A model generated the notes under the pieces. That model was not told where the DNA came from, made no database searches, and saw only the letters and a program-made list of their open reading frames with translations. This document shows positions 1-5,913 of a stretch of 5,941 nucleotides of DNA, one piece after another. Position numbers and translations under genes: made by a program. The DNA comes from Gammaproteobacteria bacterium (lineage in GTDB: Bacteria; Pseudomonadota; Gammaproteobacteria; Competibacterales; Competibacteraceae): the NCBI GenBank assembly GCA_020047885.1, contig JAIFNF010000179.1, positions 1 to 5,941 on the forward strand, read 5' to 3'. Every line of letters starts with the position of its first letter. Positions within the stretch are counted from its first letter, which is position 1.

Positions 1-529
1 GGGTGCCCAACCGGAGGATGGCATTTATGTCACTGGGACGCCGGGCGATGCGGGGTTAGCGCTGGCTGCAGCCTTTGGCAATGTCGTGGTCGCTCCCGAA
101 TATCGGGATTATTGCCAGCAACGCCTGGAACGCCCGGAACCGCGCATCGCTCAGGGGCTGGCTTTGCGGGGCATTGCCAGCGCTGCGATCGATATTTCCG
201 ACGGGCTGGCCCAGGATCTTGGCCACATTCTCGAATGCAGCGGCGTTGGGGCGCGACTGGAGGTGGAGCGGTTGCCGTTATCGCCAGCACTAGTCGCCAG
301 TCTGGATCGGGAAGCGGCCTGGCGAACCGCGCTGGCCAGTGGCGATGATTACGAACTGTGTTTTACCGTATCGCCGGATCGGGTGGCCTTGCTGACTGCC
401 GTCGCCGCGGCTTGGGATTGTCGCTGCACCGGCATTGGCGTCATTACCGGGGAACCGGGGTTGCACCTGTGCCGGGCCGACGGCTCCGCCTTTCCGCTGG
501 AACGCGCCGGGTATGATCATTTCGGCTAA
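1..529 (+). CDS. thiL: thiamine-monophosphate kinase ThiL, C-terminal part (5' truncated by window edge)
   Basis: ThiL phosphorylates thiamine monophosphate with ATP to give thiamine diphosphate, the last step of cofactor synthesis, in the cytoplasm. The frame is open from base 2 and gives 175 residues up to TAA at 527-529; the E. coli enzyme is about 325 residues, so roughly the first 150, including the N-terminal metal and nucleotide ligands, lie before the window. In window numbering one sees IYVTGTPGD near residues 9-17, the hallmark AAIDISDGLAQDLGHI from residue 61, then SGDDYELCFT at 113-122 and the typical terminal GYDHF. The family usually has GGDDYEL; here the first Gly is Ser, a mild change. 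In many gammaproteobacteria pgpA follows thiL, but here the next gene is on the opposite strand, so that order is not kept. Identification is firm; the start cannot be seen. Confidence 0.95.
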   Translation, partial: GAQPEDGIYVTGTPGDAGLALAAAFGNVVVAPEYRDYCQQRLERPEPRIAQGLALRGIASAAIDISDGLAQDLGHILECSGVGARLEVERLPLSPALVASLDREAAWRTALASGDDYELCFTVSPDRVALLTAVAAAWDCRCTGIGVITGEPGLHLCRADGSAFPLERAGYDHFG

Positions 530-578
530 GGTGATTTCTCATAAAAACGGTACCGGGTTCGATCATCATTCCAGAAAT

Positions 579-647
579 TAGCCACGGAAAAACACGGAAA
601 AGCACGGAAAAATTTTTTCTGTGTCATTCCGTGTTATTCCGTGGCTA
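579..647. repeat. long near-perfect inverted repeat made of 10-bp units, between convergent genes
   Basis: The two 34-base arms (579-612 and 614-647) are complementary at 29 of 34 positions around one central base. The left arm is itself a tandem repeat with three 10-bp units beginning CACGGAAAA at 583, 593 and 603; the right arm has the same period in inverted form. A run of A followed by six T (613-618) sits at the centre. It lies 49 bases after the thiL stop and 16 bases beyond the tcdA stop, so a transcript from either side would fold into a long hairpin. A bidirectional terminator role is plausible from position, but there is no T-run after the stem on either side, so it is not a standard intrinsic terminator. 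It may be a copy of a dispersed intergenic repeat family. Confidence 0.8.
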
Positions 648-663
648 GAATTCTCACAAGCGT

Positions 664-1449
664 TCAAGCCCCTTCTCCAGCAAGCAACTTTTGCACAATC
701 ACCCCCGCCAGCATCACCCCGAACAGCGCGGGCATGTAGGAAATCACGCCATTAACGGCACGGGGCCGACCGGGCCTATCGCCGCTGACCGGTTGATGGG
801 GCAACGGCGGGCGGCGTGGTTCATCGCTGTAGACTACTGGATAATTCAGTCGCGCCCCTCGTTCCCGCAAGCTCCGCCGCAACTCGCGAGCTAGTGGACA
901 CATCTGCGTTTGGTTCAATTGCGCCACCCGCACCCGACTCACGTCCAGGCAATTACCCGCCCCCAGTGCAGAGATCACGGGCGTATCGTGACCCAGGCAG
1001 GCCGCCACCAGCGCCGCTTTGCAGGCGATGCTGTCGATGCAGTCCGCGACAAAGTGATAGGGCAGTGGACTCCCCTCGCCCCTTGGGGGAGAGGGGTTGG
1101 GGGAGAGGGGTAGACTCGTGATCAATGCCTCGGCCCCCTCTGGCCGTAAAAATTCGCTGATCAGCGTGAGTTCCAGGGTCGGGTCAATATCCCGCAGCCG
1201 TTCGGCCATCACCTCGACTTTGGATCGGCCTAGGGTGGAATGCAGCGCTGCGAGTTGGCGGTTGAGATTCGAGGGGGAAATCACGTCATGATCGAGCAGG
1301 GTCAAATGGCCGACCCCGGCGCGGCCCAGCGTTTCCGCCACATAGCCGCCGACGCCACCTAAACCGGCTATCAGCACCCGCGCCGCCCGCAACCGGGCCA
1401 GCCCTTCAGCGCCGATCAGAATTTCAGTGCGTGCTTGCGGGTACGACAT
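664..1449 (-). CDS. tcdA: TcdA-type tRNA threonylcarbamoyladenosine dehydratase (ThiF/E1-like) with an in-frame repeat insertion
   Basis: TcdA (CsdL) uses ATP to dehydrate t6A37 of tRNAs to cyclic t6A, in the cytoplasm. Starting at ATG 1449 the protein has 261 residues. It shows the nucleotide-binding GLGGVGG at 29-35, acidic LLDHD near 50-54, the NLNRQ motif at 61-65, a conserved Lys at 77, CIDS at 137-140, then CPLARELRRSLRERG and VVYSDEP, all typical of the family. The frame stays open upstream to an ATG at 1515, but those 22 extra residues are Pro/Ser-rich, overlap the TatD gene and do not match the family, so 1449 is preferred although no strong ribosome binding site precedes it. The start overlaps the end of the TatD gene by 26 bases, suggesting translational coupling. 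Residues about 112-130 (SLPLSPNPSPPRGEGSPLP) come from a G/C-rich repeat; compared with recalled E. coli TcdA they add about 17 residues between the helix after FLRP and the ADCIDS strand. The protein may tolerate it as a surface loop; activity cannot be judged. Confidence 0.87.
   Translation of the reverse strand: MSYPQARTEILIGAEGLARLRAARVLIAGLGGVGGYVAETLGRAGVGHLTLLDHDVISPSNLNRQLAALHSTLGRSKVEVMAERLRDIDPTLELTLISEFLRPEGAEALITSLPLSPNPSPPRGEGSPLPYHFVADCIDSIACKAALVAACLGHDTPVISALGAGNCLDVSRVRVAQLNQTQMCPLARELRRSLRERGARLNYPVVYSDEPRRPPLPHQPVSGDRPGRPRAVNGVISYMPALFGVMLAGVIVQKLLAGEGA
1066..1113. repeat. G/C-rich palindromic repeat element inside the tcdA reading frame
   Basis: On the + strand CCCCTCGCCCC (1072-1082) faces GGGGGAGAGGGG (1085-1096) as a near-perfect hairpin, and that second block is repeated exactly at 1099-1110 after TT. 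Read on the minus strand it gives the peptide PLSPNPSPPRGEG, the familiar translation of a dispersed repeat found in many environmental bacteria (recalled from general experience, not searched). Its borders are approximate; they are set by where TcdA family similarity stops and resumes. It keeps the reading frame and introduces no stop. Confidence 0.75.
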
Positions 1450-2215
1450 CGGGTAACTGGAACAGGCGGCGAGCGTTTTCGGTGACGGCGTTGGCGAGGT
1501 CGGACGGATCAACATTCCGCAATTCGGCCATGCAGGTCAGCACTTCCGCCAGCAATGCCGGTTCATTGCGCTCGCCGCGATGACTGCTCAACGGTTGATC
1601 CGGGGCGTCGGTTTCCAGCAGCAAACCATCCAGCGGCAGATAGCGAATCAGATTCCGCAACCGGTTCGCACGGGAGTATGTCACCGGCCCGCCAAAACTC
1701 AGCAGAATGCCCATGTCCAACAGCCGACCCGCCTGATCTTCGCTGCCGGAAAAGCTGTGCACCATCCCCCGGACGCCGCTAAAACGCCGTACCCGTTTGA
1801 TCACCTGATCCACCGCATGGCGGGCGTGGATGACCACCGGCAAGTCATGGCGTCGGGCCAGCCGCAATTGTCCGGTGAAATATTCCGCCTGTAAATCGGG
1901 ATCAAGATCGGGCAAGTAATAGTCCAACCCGCATTCACCAATCGCCACCGGACGTTCCCGACTGACCCAATCGTCGAGCGCGTCGAGATGTTCAGGACGG
2001 TGTTCCGCCAGATAGCCGGGATGCAGGCCATAGCTGGCGTACAACCCGGGATAATGTGCGGCGACCGCCTTCAACTTTGGCCACCGCCGGGCGCTCACCG
2101 CCGCCAGCACTTGTCCCACCACCCCGGACTGTTGCGCCCGCTGCCAGGCGGCATCCCGGTCGGCATCAAAGCTGGCGTCGTCAAAATGGTTATGGGCATC
2201 GATCAGGGTGAACAT
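1424..2215 (-). CDS. TatD-family metal-dependent hydrolase (YjjV-like, probable deoxyribonuclease)
   Basis: TatD proteins are cytoplasmic TIM-barrel enzymes that bind two divalent metals; E. coli members act as 3'-5' exonucleases on DNA. The 263-residue product from ATG 2215 is full length for the family. The expected metal ligands are all visible: the HxH pair in DAHNHF (8 and 10), Glu 94 in GECGLDYY, His 130 in VVIHARH, His 153 in VHSFSGS and Asp 203 in LLLETDAPD. The stretch YASYGLHPG, the FGGPVTYSRA segment and the DAPDQPL end of the metal site are most like the YjjV branch rather than TatD proper. ATG 2215 begins two bases after the regulator's stop; a TTG at 2221 overlapping that stop would add two residues and cannot be excluded. 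The 3' end overlaps the tcdA start. Family assignment is firm; substrate is inferred. Confidence 0.93.
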   Translation of the reverse strand: MFTLIDAHNHFDDASFDADRDAAWQRAQQSGVVGQVLAAVSARRWPKLKAVAAHYPGLYASYGLHPGYLAEHRPEHLDALDDWVSRERPVAIGECGLDYYLPDLDPDLQAEYFTGQLRLARRHDLPVVIHARHAVDQVIKRVRRFSGVRGMVHSFSGSEDQAGRLLDMGILLSFGGPVTYSRANRLRNLIRYLPLDGLLLETDAPDQPLSSHRGERNEPALLAEVLTCMAELRNVDPSDLANAVTENARRLFQLPDVVPASTH

Positions 2216-2217
2216 GG

Positions 2218-2985
2218 TCAAGCCAGCACAATCTGAATGTGGGCAGCGCGGCTGAAGACCGAGGAGGGCGTGATGCCGAACATGTTGCGAAAGGCTCGGC
2301 TGAAATGCGAAGAATCGGCGAAGCCGGCGTCCAGCGCCGCGTCAGTTAAGGTCTTATTTTTCGACACCAGCGCTGCCACGACGCGCATCCGGTGCCATTG
2401 CCGGAAGCGGCGAATCGGTACGCCGACTTCTTCCTTGAACAAATGCACCAGCCGGGTCGGGGACAGGTTGACTACCTCAGCCAGTTCATTCATTGAGTAA
2501 CTGCGGGTTAAGTCTTCCTTCATCATCTGGATGACTTTTTGAATCCGCGCATCCAGGGGTTGCGGGCGCTGTTCCGGGTTCGGCGATGGAATAATCCGGT
2601 CGAGCAATTCATGCAAGGTCGCGGCGTCCGGTTGGCGCTCCCACGCCTCGTGCAGGGCGGTCAACACCTCGTCCTCGTGGGCGAGTCCATATAGACATTG
2701 CCATTCGCCGTCTTGCATGGCGTTCTGAATCGCCGGGTAATCGGGGCTTTCCGGTTCGATAAACAGGATCGCCATCAGTGCACCGCCGACTTCGATTTCA
2801 TGCAGACAGCCGGGTGGAGCCAGGACACTACGACATTCCCGCCAGGCGCTGCTTTCGCTCTCCAGCACCCGGAAGGGTTGGTCGATGCCGACGCACAGCG
2901 CCGCGGAGCCGAGCCGGTGTTCGGAAATATCCGGCAGGCGGCCCATGAAAAAGCCGCGATGCTGCCAAATGTACAGCTTGTTCAA
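2218..2985 (-). CDS. AraC/XylS-family transcriptional regulator
   Basis: The protein is a cytoplasmic DNA-binding regulator of 255 residues. The N-terminal part (about 1-110) has the look of a cupin-like effector domain, with RVLAPPG-type strands (here SVLAPPGCLHEI) and LFIEPESPDY. The C-terminal AraC domain covers about 147-247 with two helix-turn-helix units: SMNELAEVVNLSPTRLVHLF at about 164-183 and TLTDAALDAGFADSSHFSRA from about 212, followed by FRNMFGITPSSVFSR. The TTG at 2985 is chosen because AGGAAAGG lies seven bases upstream and the predicted protein then begins MNKLYIWQHRGFFMG, as in relatives; the open frame extends to an ATG at 3048, but those 21 residues look like leader sequence. 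Its stop (2218-2220) touches the TatD gene start, so it probably heads a three-gene transcript. The effector and targets cannot be read from the sequence; it might control its own operon. Confidence 0.9.
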   Translation of the reverse strand: MNKLYIWQHRGFFMGRLPDISEHRLGSAALCVGIDQPFRVLESESSAWRECRSVLAPPGCLHEIEVGGALMAILFIEPESPDYPAIQNAMQDGEWQCLYGLAHEDEVLTALHEAWERQPDAATLHELLDRIIPSPNPEQRPQPLDARIQKVIQMMKEDLTRSYSMNELAEVVNLSPTRLVHLFKEEVGVPIRRFRQWHRMRVVAALVSKNKTLTDAALDAGFADSSHFSRAFRNMFGITPSSVFSRAAHIQIVLA

Positions 2986-2992
2986 GGTATGG

Positions 2993-3000
2993 CCTTTCCT
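2993..3000 (-). promoter_or_regulatory. Shine-Dalgarno that fixes a TTG start for the AraC-type gene
   Basis: On the minus strand AGGAAAGG is followed by seven bases and then TTG (2985-2983). No comparable site precedes the upstream ATG at 3048, so this decides the start codon. TTG starts are usually less efficient, which fits low expression of a regulator. Confidence 0.7.
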
Positions 3001-3074
3001 GGAATCATTTTGGGGAACCGCCCAAAGTGTAGACAGCCCACTAAACATTAGCCAGTGTCCAAGAGTTTCGCCGG

Positions 3075-3126
3075 CTATGGGGAATCGAGGTTAAATCGGC
3101 CTATGGGGAATCGAGGTTAAATCGGC
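3075..3126. repeat. perfect 26-bp tandem duplication across the end of the AAA/nuclease gene
   Basis: Two identical, directly adjacent 26-base copies occupy 3075-3100 and 3101-3126. Each contains GGGGAATCGAGGTTAAATCG. On the minus strand the pentamer CGATT recurs four times, alternately 11 and 15 bases apart. The second copy (in + coordinates) contains the TAA stop (3117-3119) of the AAA/nuclease gene; the whole block lies 90 to 141 bases upstream of the AraC-type start codon. It may be a recent slippage duplication, a two-copy minisatellite or an operator with direct half-sites; sequence alone does not decide. Confidence 0.9.
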
Positions 3127-4898
3127 GGCGGGTTGGGGTGGAGAGGAACCGTCAGCCAGACGACCCGCTCCAAGCCAATCCCCACCACCGCAAACAAACG
3201 TAGATCGGTCAAGCCATACCGTTCCGCCAGTGCCGCCCCATAGCGTTGCGCCTGCTCCCCAGCAGCCTGTAGTTCCTTCTTTACCTCGGACAGTGCCGCC
3301 AGTTCCACCATCGATTTCGCCCGCACCTGCTCCCCGGTCAATTTCAGCTTTTTCAAGTCAACGTATTTGAATTCCAGCAGCAGGTCGAGCGCCTGGGTCA
3401 TCCGTCGGTCGGTGCGCACGATCAGGCTCAGGTCGATATAGCCATGATCCATCTCGGTTTCCGAGACCATCATGTACAGCCGGTCATCGAACAGCAGGGT
3501 CAGAAAGGCGATCTTGACCATCAGTTCATTACTCCAGCGATAATCCCGATTGGACAGGATCGGGAAGTAGCGCTGTTCGACGAACTCCACCAAAGGAGCC
3601 AAATCGCCCTGGAGATAAAAATTTTCCGCCAGCCGGGGAATGGTCTGGTGATCCTCGTAGGTCGGCAGCCAGGTCTCACGCAACCGTTCCACATACAGCG
3701 AGCGGGCGACCAGATTGGGGATGTTGAGAATGGACTTACCCAAAATCCCCACCCCGGTGAGGGTCAGGATGCCGAAGTAATAGAGCAGCGAGGCCATGAA
3801 CGGCTGATCCTTGACCGCAATCAGCACGTCGGCCACGCCGAAGCGCTTGGCCAGGCGAGGAATCAAGACGCCTTCCTCGCCATTCAGGGCCTGCGCCAGC
3901 ACCTCCTCACCATGCGGCAACTCGGCGATGTAGCGCAATTTGCTGCGGTCCATCGCCAGATTCTCGTCGAGCATCTGTTCGGGGTATTCGCCTTCGCTCT
4001 GCAGCGTCTTGAGGAAATAGAGACTCAGGGTGGGGTTATAAACGCACTGGCGGGCTTTGGTGCTGAAGCGATAGCCGTTATAAAAGGTGCGCATGAGGTC
4101 CAGGGCGTCCGCCGGCGACCAGGAACCGCCTTCCGCCGCCAACTGTTGCAGCACGGCAGCGATTTCCGTTTCAGTGAACCCGCACAGGTCGTTGAAGGCG
4201 GCTTTCAGATAAATATCTTCCCCGACGTTGTAGCCGCTGGTCATATCACTGAGGACCACCGGGGAAACGCCGGTGATAAACACCCGGTCAATCCCGCGTC
4301 CCGCGCCGGCCTTGACCGCCTTGAACAGGCTTTTCAGCACACCTTCGCCATACAGCAACGCTTCATAGTTGGCCTTCTGGCGCCCGGTCATCAGGACTTC
4401 ATTGGCGAAGTTGTCGTATTCATCGATCAGCAGATACAAGGGATGGGCTTCCTGACGCACCCGGATCAGCAGGGACGACAAGGAATCGACCGCATCATCC
4501 GGGGCAATCTCAATATCCGACCAGCCATATTCGGTAGCGCACGCCTTGATCGCCGTGTTGACATGCCGATACAAGGCGGCCTTGATCTCCGGCAAGCTGC
4601 CCTGGGCGTTTACCAGCGAGAAATCCCATTTCATCACGAAATACTGGTTGTGCAGCGGCGTGGGATTTTGACCGATCGCTAAATGCCCGAACAGCGCCTC
4701 GAATTGATCAGCGCGGTTCACATCGTAGTAATGCTCCAGCATGGACAGCAGCAAGCTTTTGCCGAAGCGGCGCGGACGGATGAAGATGAGTTGCCGTCCG
4801 GCCTCTTCCAGTTGTGGGATCCGGTCGGTGCGATCCTGGTAGAAGTAGCCATCCTGAATCAGGGTGCCGAAATCGCTTAAGCCGTAAGGGAATCGCAT
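3117..4898 (-). CDS. AAA-ATPase-like protein fused to a PD-(D/E)XK nuclease-superfamily domain
   Basis: This 593-residue cytoplasmic protein belongs to the AAA-ATPase_like plus PDDEXK_9 (DUF1703-type) architecture, widespread but without an established function. The start MRFPYGLSDFGTLI with GYFYQDRTDRI is the usual N-terminus. The P-loop is RRFGKS (43-48), an Arg-rich variant typical of this family; Walker B is LLIDEYD (156-162); TGVSPV (209-214) resembles a sensor segment; FYNGYRF (272-278) is a family hallmark. The C-terminal nuclease-like core shows Glu 458, Asp 489 in GYIDLSL, the E-x-K pair Glu 509/Lys 511 in LLEFKY and a later QAQRYG (549-554), so the active site looks intact. ATG 4898 is chosen over the open extension to 4970 because AGGAGA is suitably placed and the extension overlaps a possible -10 box. 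The gene stands alone without an evident partner; its last residues (HPNPPPI) and stop run into a tandem repeat. A role in defence or mobile-element biology is often suspected for such proteins but is not shown here. Confidence 0.92.
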   Translation of the reverse strand: MRFPYGLSDFGTLIQDGYFYQDRTDRIPQLEEAGRQLIFIRPRRFGKSLLLSMLEHYYDVNRADQFEALFGHLAIGQNPTPLHNQYFVMKWDFSLVNAQGSLPEIKAALYRHVNTAIKACATEYGWSDIEIAPDDAVDSLSSLLIRVRQEAHPLYLLIDEYDNFANEVLMTGRQKANYEALLYGEGVLKSLFKAVKAGAGRGIDRVFITGVSPVVLSDMTSGYNVGEDIYLKAAFNDLCGFTETEIAAVLQQLAAEGGSWSPADALDLMRTFYNGYRFSTKARQCVYNPTLSLYFLKTLQSEGEYPEQMLDENLAMDRSKLRYIAELPHGEEVLAQALNGEEGVLIPRLAKRFGVADVLIAVKDQPFMASLLYYFGILTLTGVGILGKSILNIPNLVARSLYVERLRETWLPTYEDHQTIPRLAENFYLQGDLAPLVEFVEQRYFPILSNRDYRWSNELMVKIAFLTLLFDDRLYMMVSETEMDHGYIDLSLIVRTDRRMTQALDLLLEFKYVDLKKLKLTGEQVRAKSMVELAALSEVKKELQAAGEQAQRYGAALAERYGLTDLRLFAVVGIGLERVVWLTVPLHPNPPPI

Positions 4899-4912
4899 AG
4901 GAGACTTCTCCT
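4899..4912 (-). promoter_or_regulatory. ribosome binding site inside a short palindrome before the AAA/nuclease start
   Basis: On the minus strand AGGAGAAGTCTCCT directly precedes ATG 4898. AGGAGA (4912-4907) is a strong Shine-Dalgarno eight bases from the start, and TCTCCT is its exact inverted copy. A five-pair stem with a four-base loop could mask the ribosome site; being so small it may also be chance. Confidence 0.6.
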
Positions 4913-4965
4913 GGAAGGGGTGACGGTGATGGTAGCGGATCGCGCCCGGATCGCCCGTCGGGGTA

Positions 4966-4971
4966 ATCATA
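4966..4971 (-). promoter_or_regulatory. possible -10 box for the AAA/nuclease gene
   Basis: Read on the minus strand the bases are TATGAT, five of six matches to the sigma-70 -10 consensus, and would give a leader of about 60 bases before ATG 4898. No good -35 hexamer is seen at 16-18 bases upstream, so support is weak. Confidence 0.25.
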
Positions 4972-4984
4972 TCTTTACTATTGA

Positions 4985-5014
4985 TTAACGTCGCACGACA
5001 CTGGGCTGTATAAG
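4985..5014 (+). promoter_or_regulatory. candidate sigma-70 promoter for the DUF1566 gene
   Basis: TTAACG (4985-4990, four of six consensus) and TATAAG (5009-5014, five of six) are separated by 18 bases. Transcription would begin near 5021, about 27 bases before ATG 5048, and GGAG (5037-5040) seven bases before the start is a good ribosome site. It overlaps the region that must also drive the divergent AAA/nuclease gene. Confidence 0.4.
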
Positions 5015-5047
5015 CGCTGTTTCCCGGTCGATCCTTGGAGATTCATT

Positions 5048-5881
5048 ATGCGGTTTAGCTCAGTGTTATCACGGTGTCTGGAATGGACGCCGCTGCGCCG
5101 GTTGTCCCTCGGAGGGCTGCTGGCCACGTTGCTGTTGCCCGGTTTGACCCTCGCTGCCGGTCTGAATGACACCGGCGTTACTCAATGCGCTGATGACTCA
5201 TCCAACAACGTGACTTGCGAAGATACCAACTTTCCCCGCCAGGACGCTCAAACCGGTCGTGATGCCCAAATCGGCTTGAGCAAGGCCGGCGGCGGCTCGG
5301 CAGGCTTCGACTTCACCAAACTGGGCACCGACGGCGTGCCCCTCGCGATTCAAAACGCCGCTTGGAACAACGCGGGTTCTGAAACTGCCGGCACCCAGTG
5401 GTCCTGCGTGCGCGACAACGTGACCGGCCTGATCTAGGAGGTCAAGACCGATGATAACGGCCTGCGCGACAAGGGCTGGACCTATACTTGGTACAACTCC
5501 GACAACACCACTAACGGCGGCAGCGCGGGTTCTACAGGCGGTACCACCTGCGGCGGATTCCTTAGCGACCAGTGCAACACCCATGCCTACGCAGCAGCGG
5601 TGAATGCCCTGAATCCCCGCCTGTGTGGCTACACCGGCTGGCGGATGCCCACCCTCGAGGAGTTGCGCGGCATTATGGATTACTCGATCTATGATGATGG
5701 GGTCAACCCGACCATTAATGCCGCCTACTTTCCCAATACACGCCCGTACTACTTCTGGTCGGCGTCTCCGTATGCCCCCAGTGCTGGCGTCGCGTGGGTC
5801 GTGGACTTCTACCGTGGTTACGGCAACACCAACGTCAAGGGCGTCAGCTACGCCGTGCGGTTGGTGCGCGGCGGACAGTGA
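5048..5881 (+). pseudogene. exported DUF1566 (Lcl C-terminal) protein gene interrupted by one in-frame amber codon
   Basis: The frame runs for 278 codons, with TAG at codon 130 (5435-5437) as the only internal stop. Residues 1-37 form a Sec-type signal peptide: Arg-rich start, hydrophobic LGGLLATLLLPGLTLA and likely cleavage near LA-AG. The mature part begins LNDTGVTQCADD, followed by FPRQDAQTGRDA and GGGSAGFDFTKLG. After WSCVRDNVTGLI the family has Trp-Glu-Val-Lys; here the Trp codon reads TAG, one G-to-A change, and EVKTDDNGLRDKGWTYTWYN continues without any frame change. The DUF1566 core follows: CGYTGWRMPTLEELRGIMDY (193-212), YFWSASPY (235-242), AWVVDFY (249-255) and terminal VRLVRGGQ. 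Domains of this kind adopt, or are thought to adopt, a C-type-lectin-like fold, and an envelope or secreted binding role is inferred. Without read-through only a 129-residue N-terminal fragment is made; an internal GTG at 5600 could open the last 93 codons but has no clear ribosome site. Otherwise no decay is seen, so the stop is recent, suppressed, or a sequencing error. Confidence 0.85.
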
Positions 5882-5913
5882 TTTTGAACTTTGGCTTTAA
5901 GGAAATTTGCTGA

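Noticed and set aside
579..647. Standard rho-independent terminator for thiL or tcdA.
   Set aside because: The stem is AT-rich in part and the T-run is at its centre, not after it; I keep it as a repeat that may act in termination.
1066..1113. CRISPR-like or iteron array.
   Set aside because: Only two short identical blocks two bases apart, inside a coding frame and without spacers.
1450..1515. 22-residue N-terminal extension of TcdA from ATG 1515.
   Set aside because: It lies wholly within the TatD coding region and does not resemble TcdA N-termini; MSYPQARTEILIG from 1449 does.
3444..4880. Long nearly uninterrupted antisense frame (412 codons from 3444, then 65 more in the same register from 4683) opposite the AAA/nuclease gene.
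   Set aside because: Its codons lie exactly opposite the sense codons, so a stop appears only where the sense gene uses TTA, CTA or TCA, which are rare in GC-rich coding DNA. The product is rich in His, Gln, Arg and Gly with no recognisable motif, while the sense strand has clear family motifs.
5198..5584. 128-codon minus-strand frame across the DUF1566 gene.
   Set aside because: Its composition (Val/Ala/Gly-rich) is that of an antisense shadow, and the plus strand carries signal peptide and family motifs in the same stretch.
5451..5603. ATG 5451 with an ideal TAGGAGGT upstream (5435-5442), created partly by the amber codon.
   Set aside because: It opens a different frame of only 50 codons with Ala/Thr/Pro-rich content and no family match; it does not restart the DUF1566 frame.
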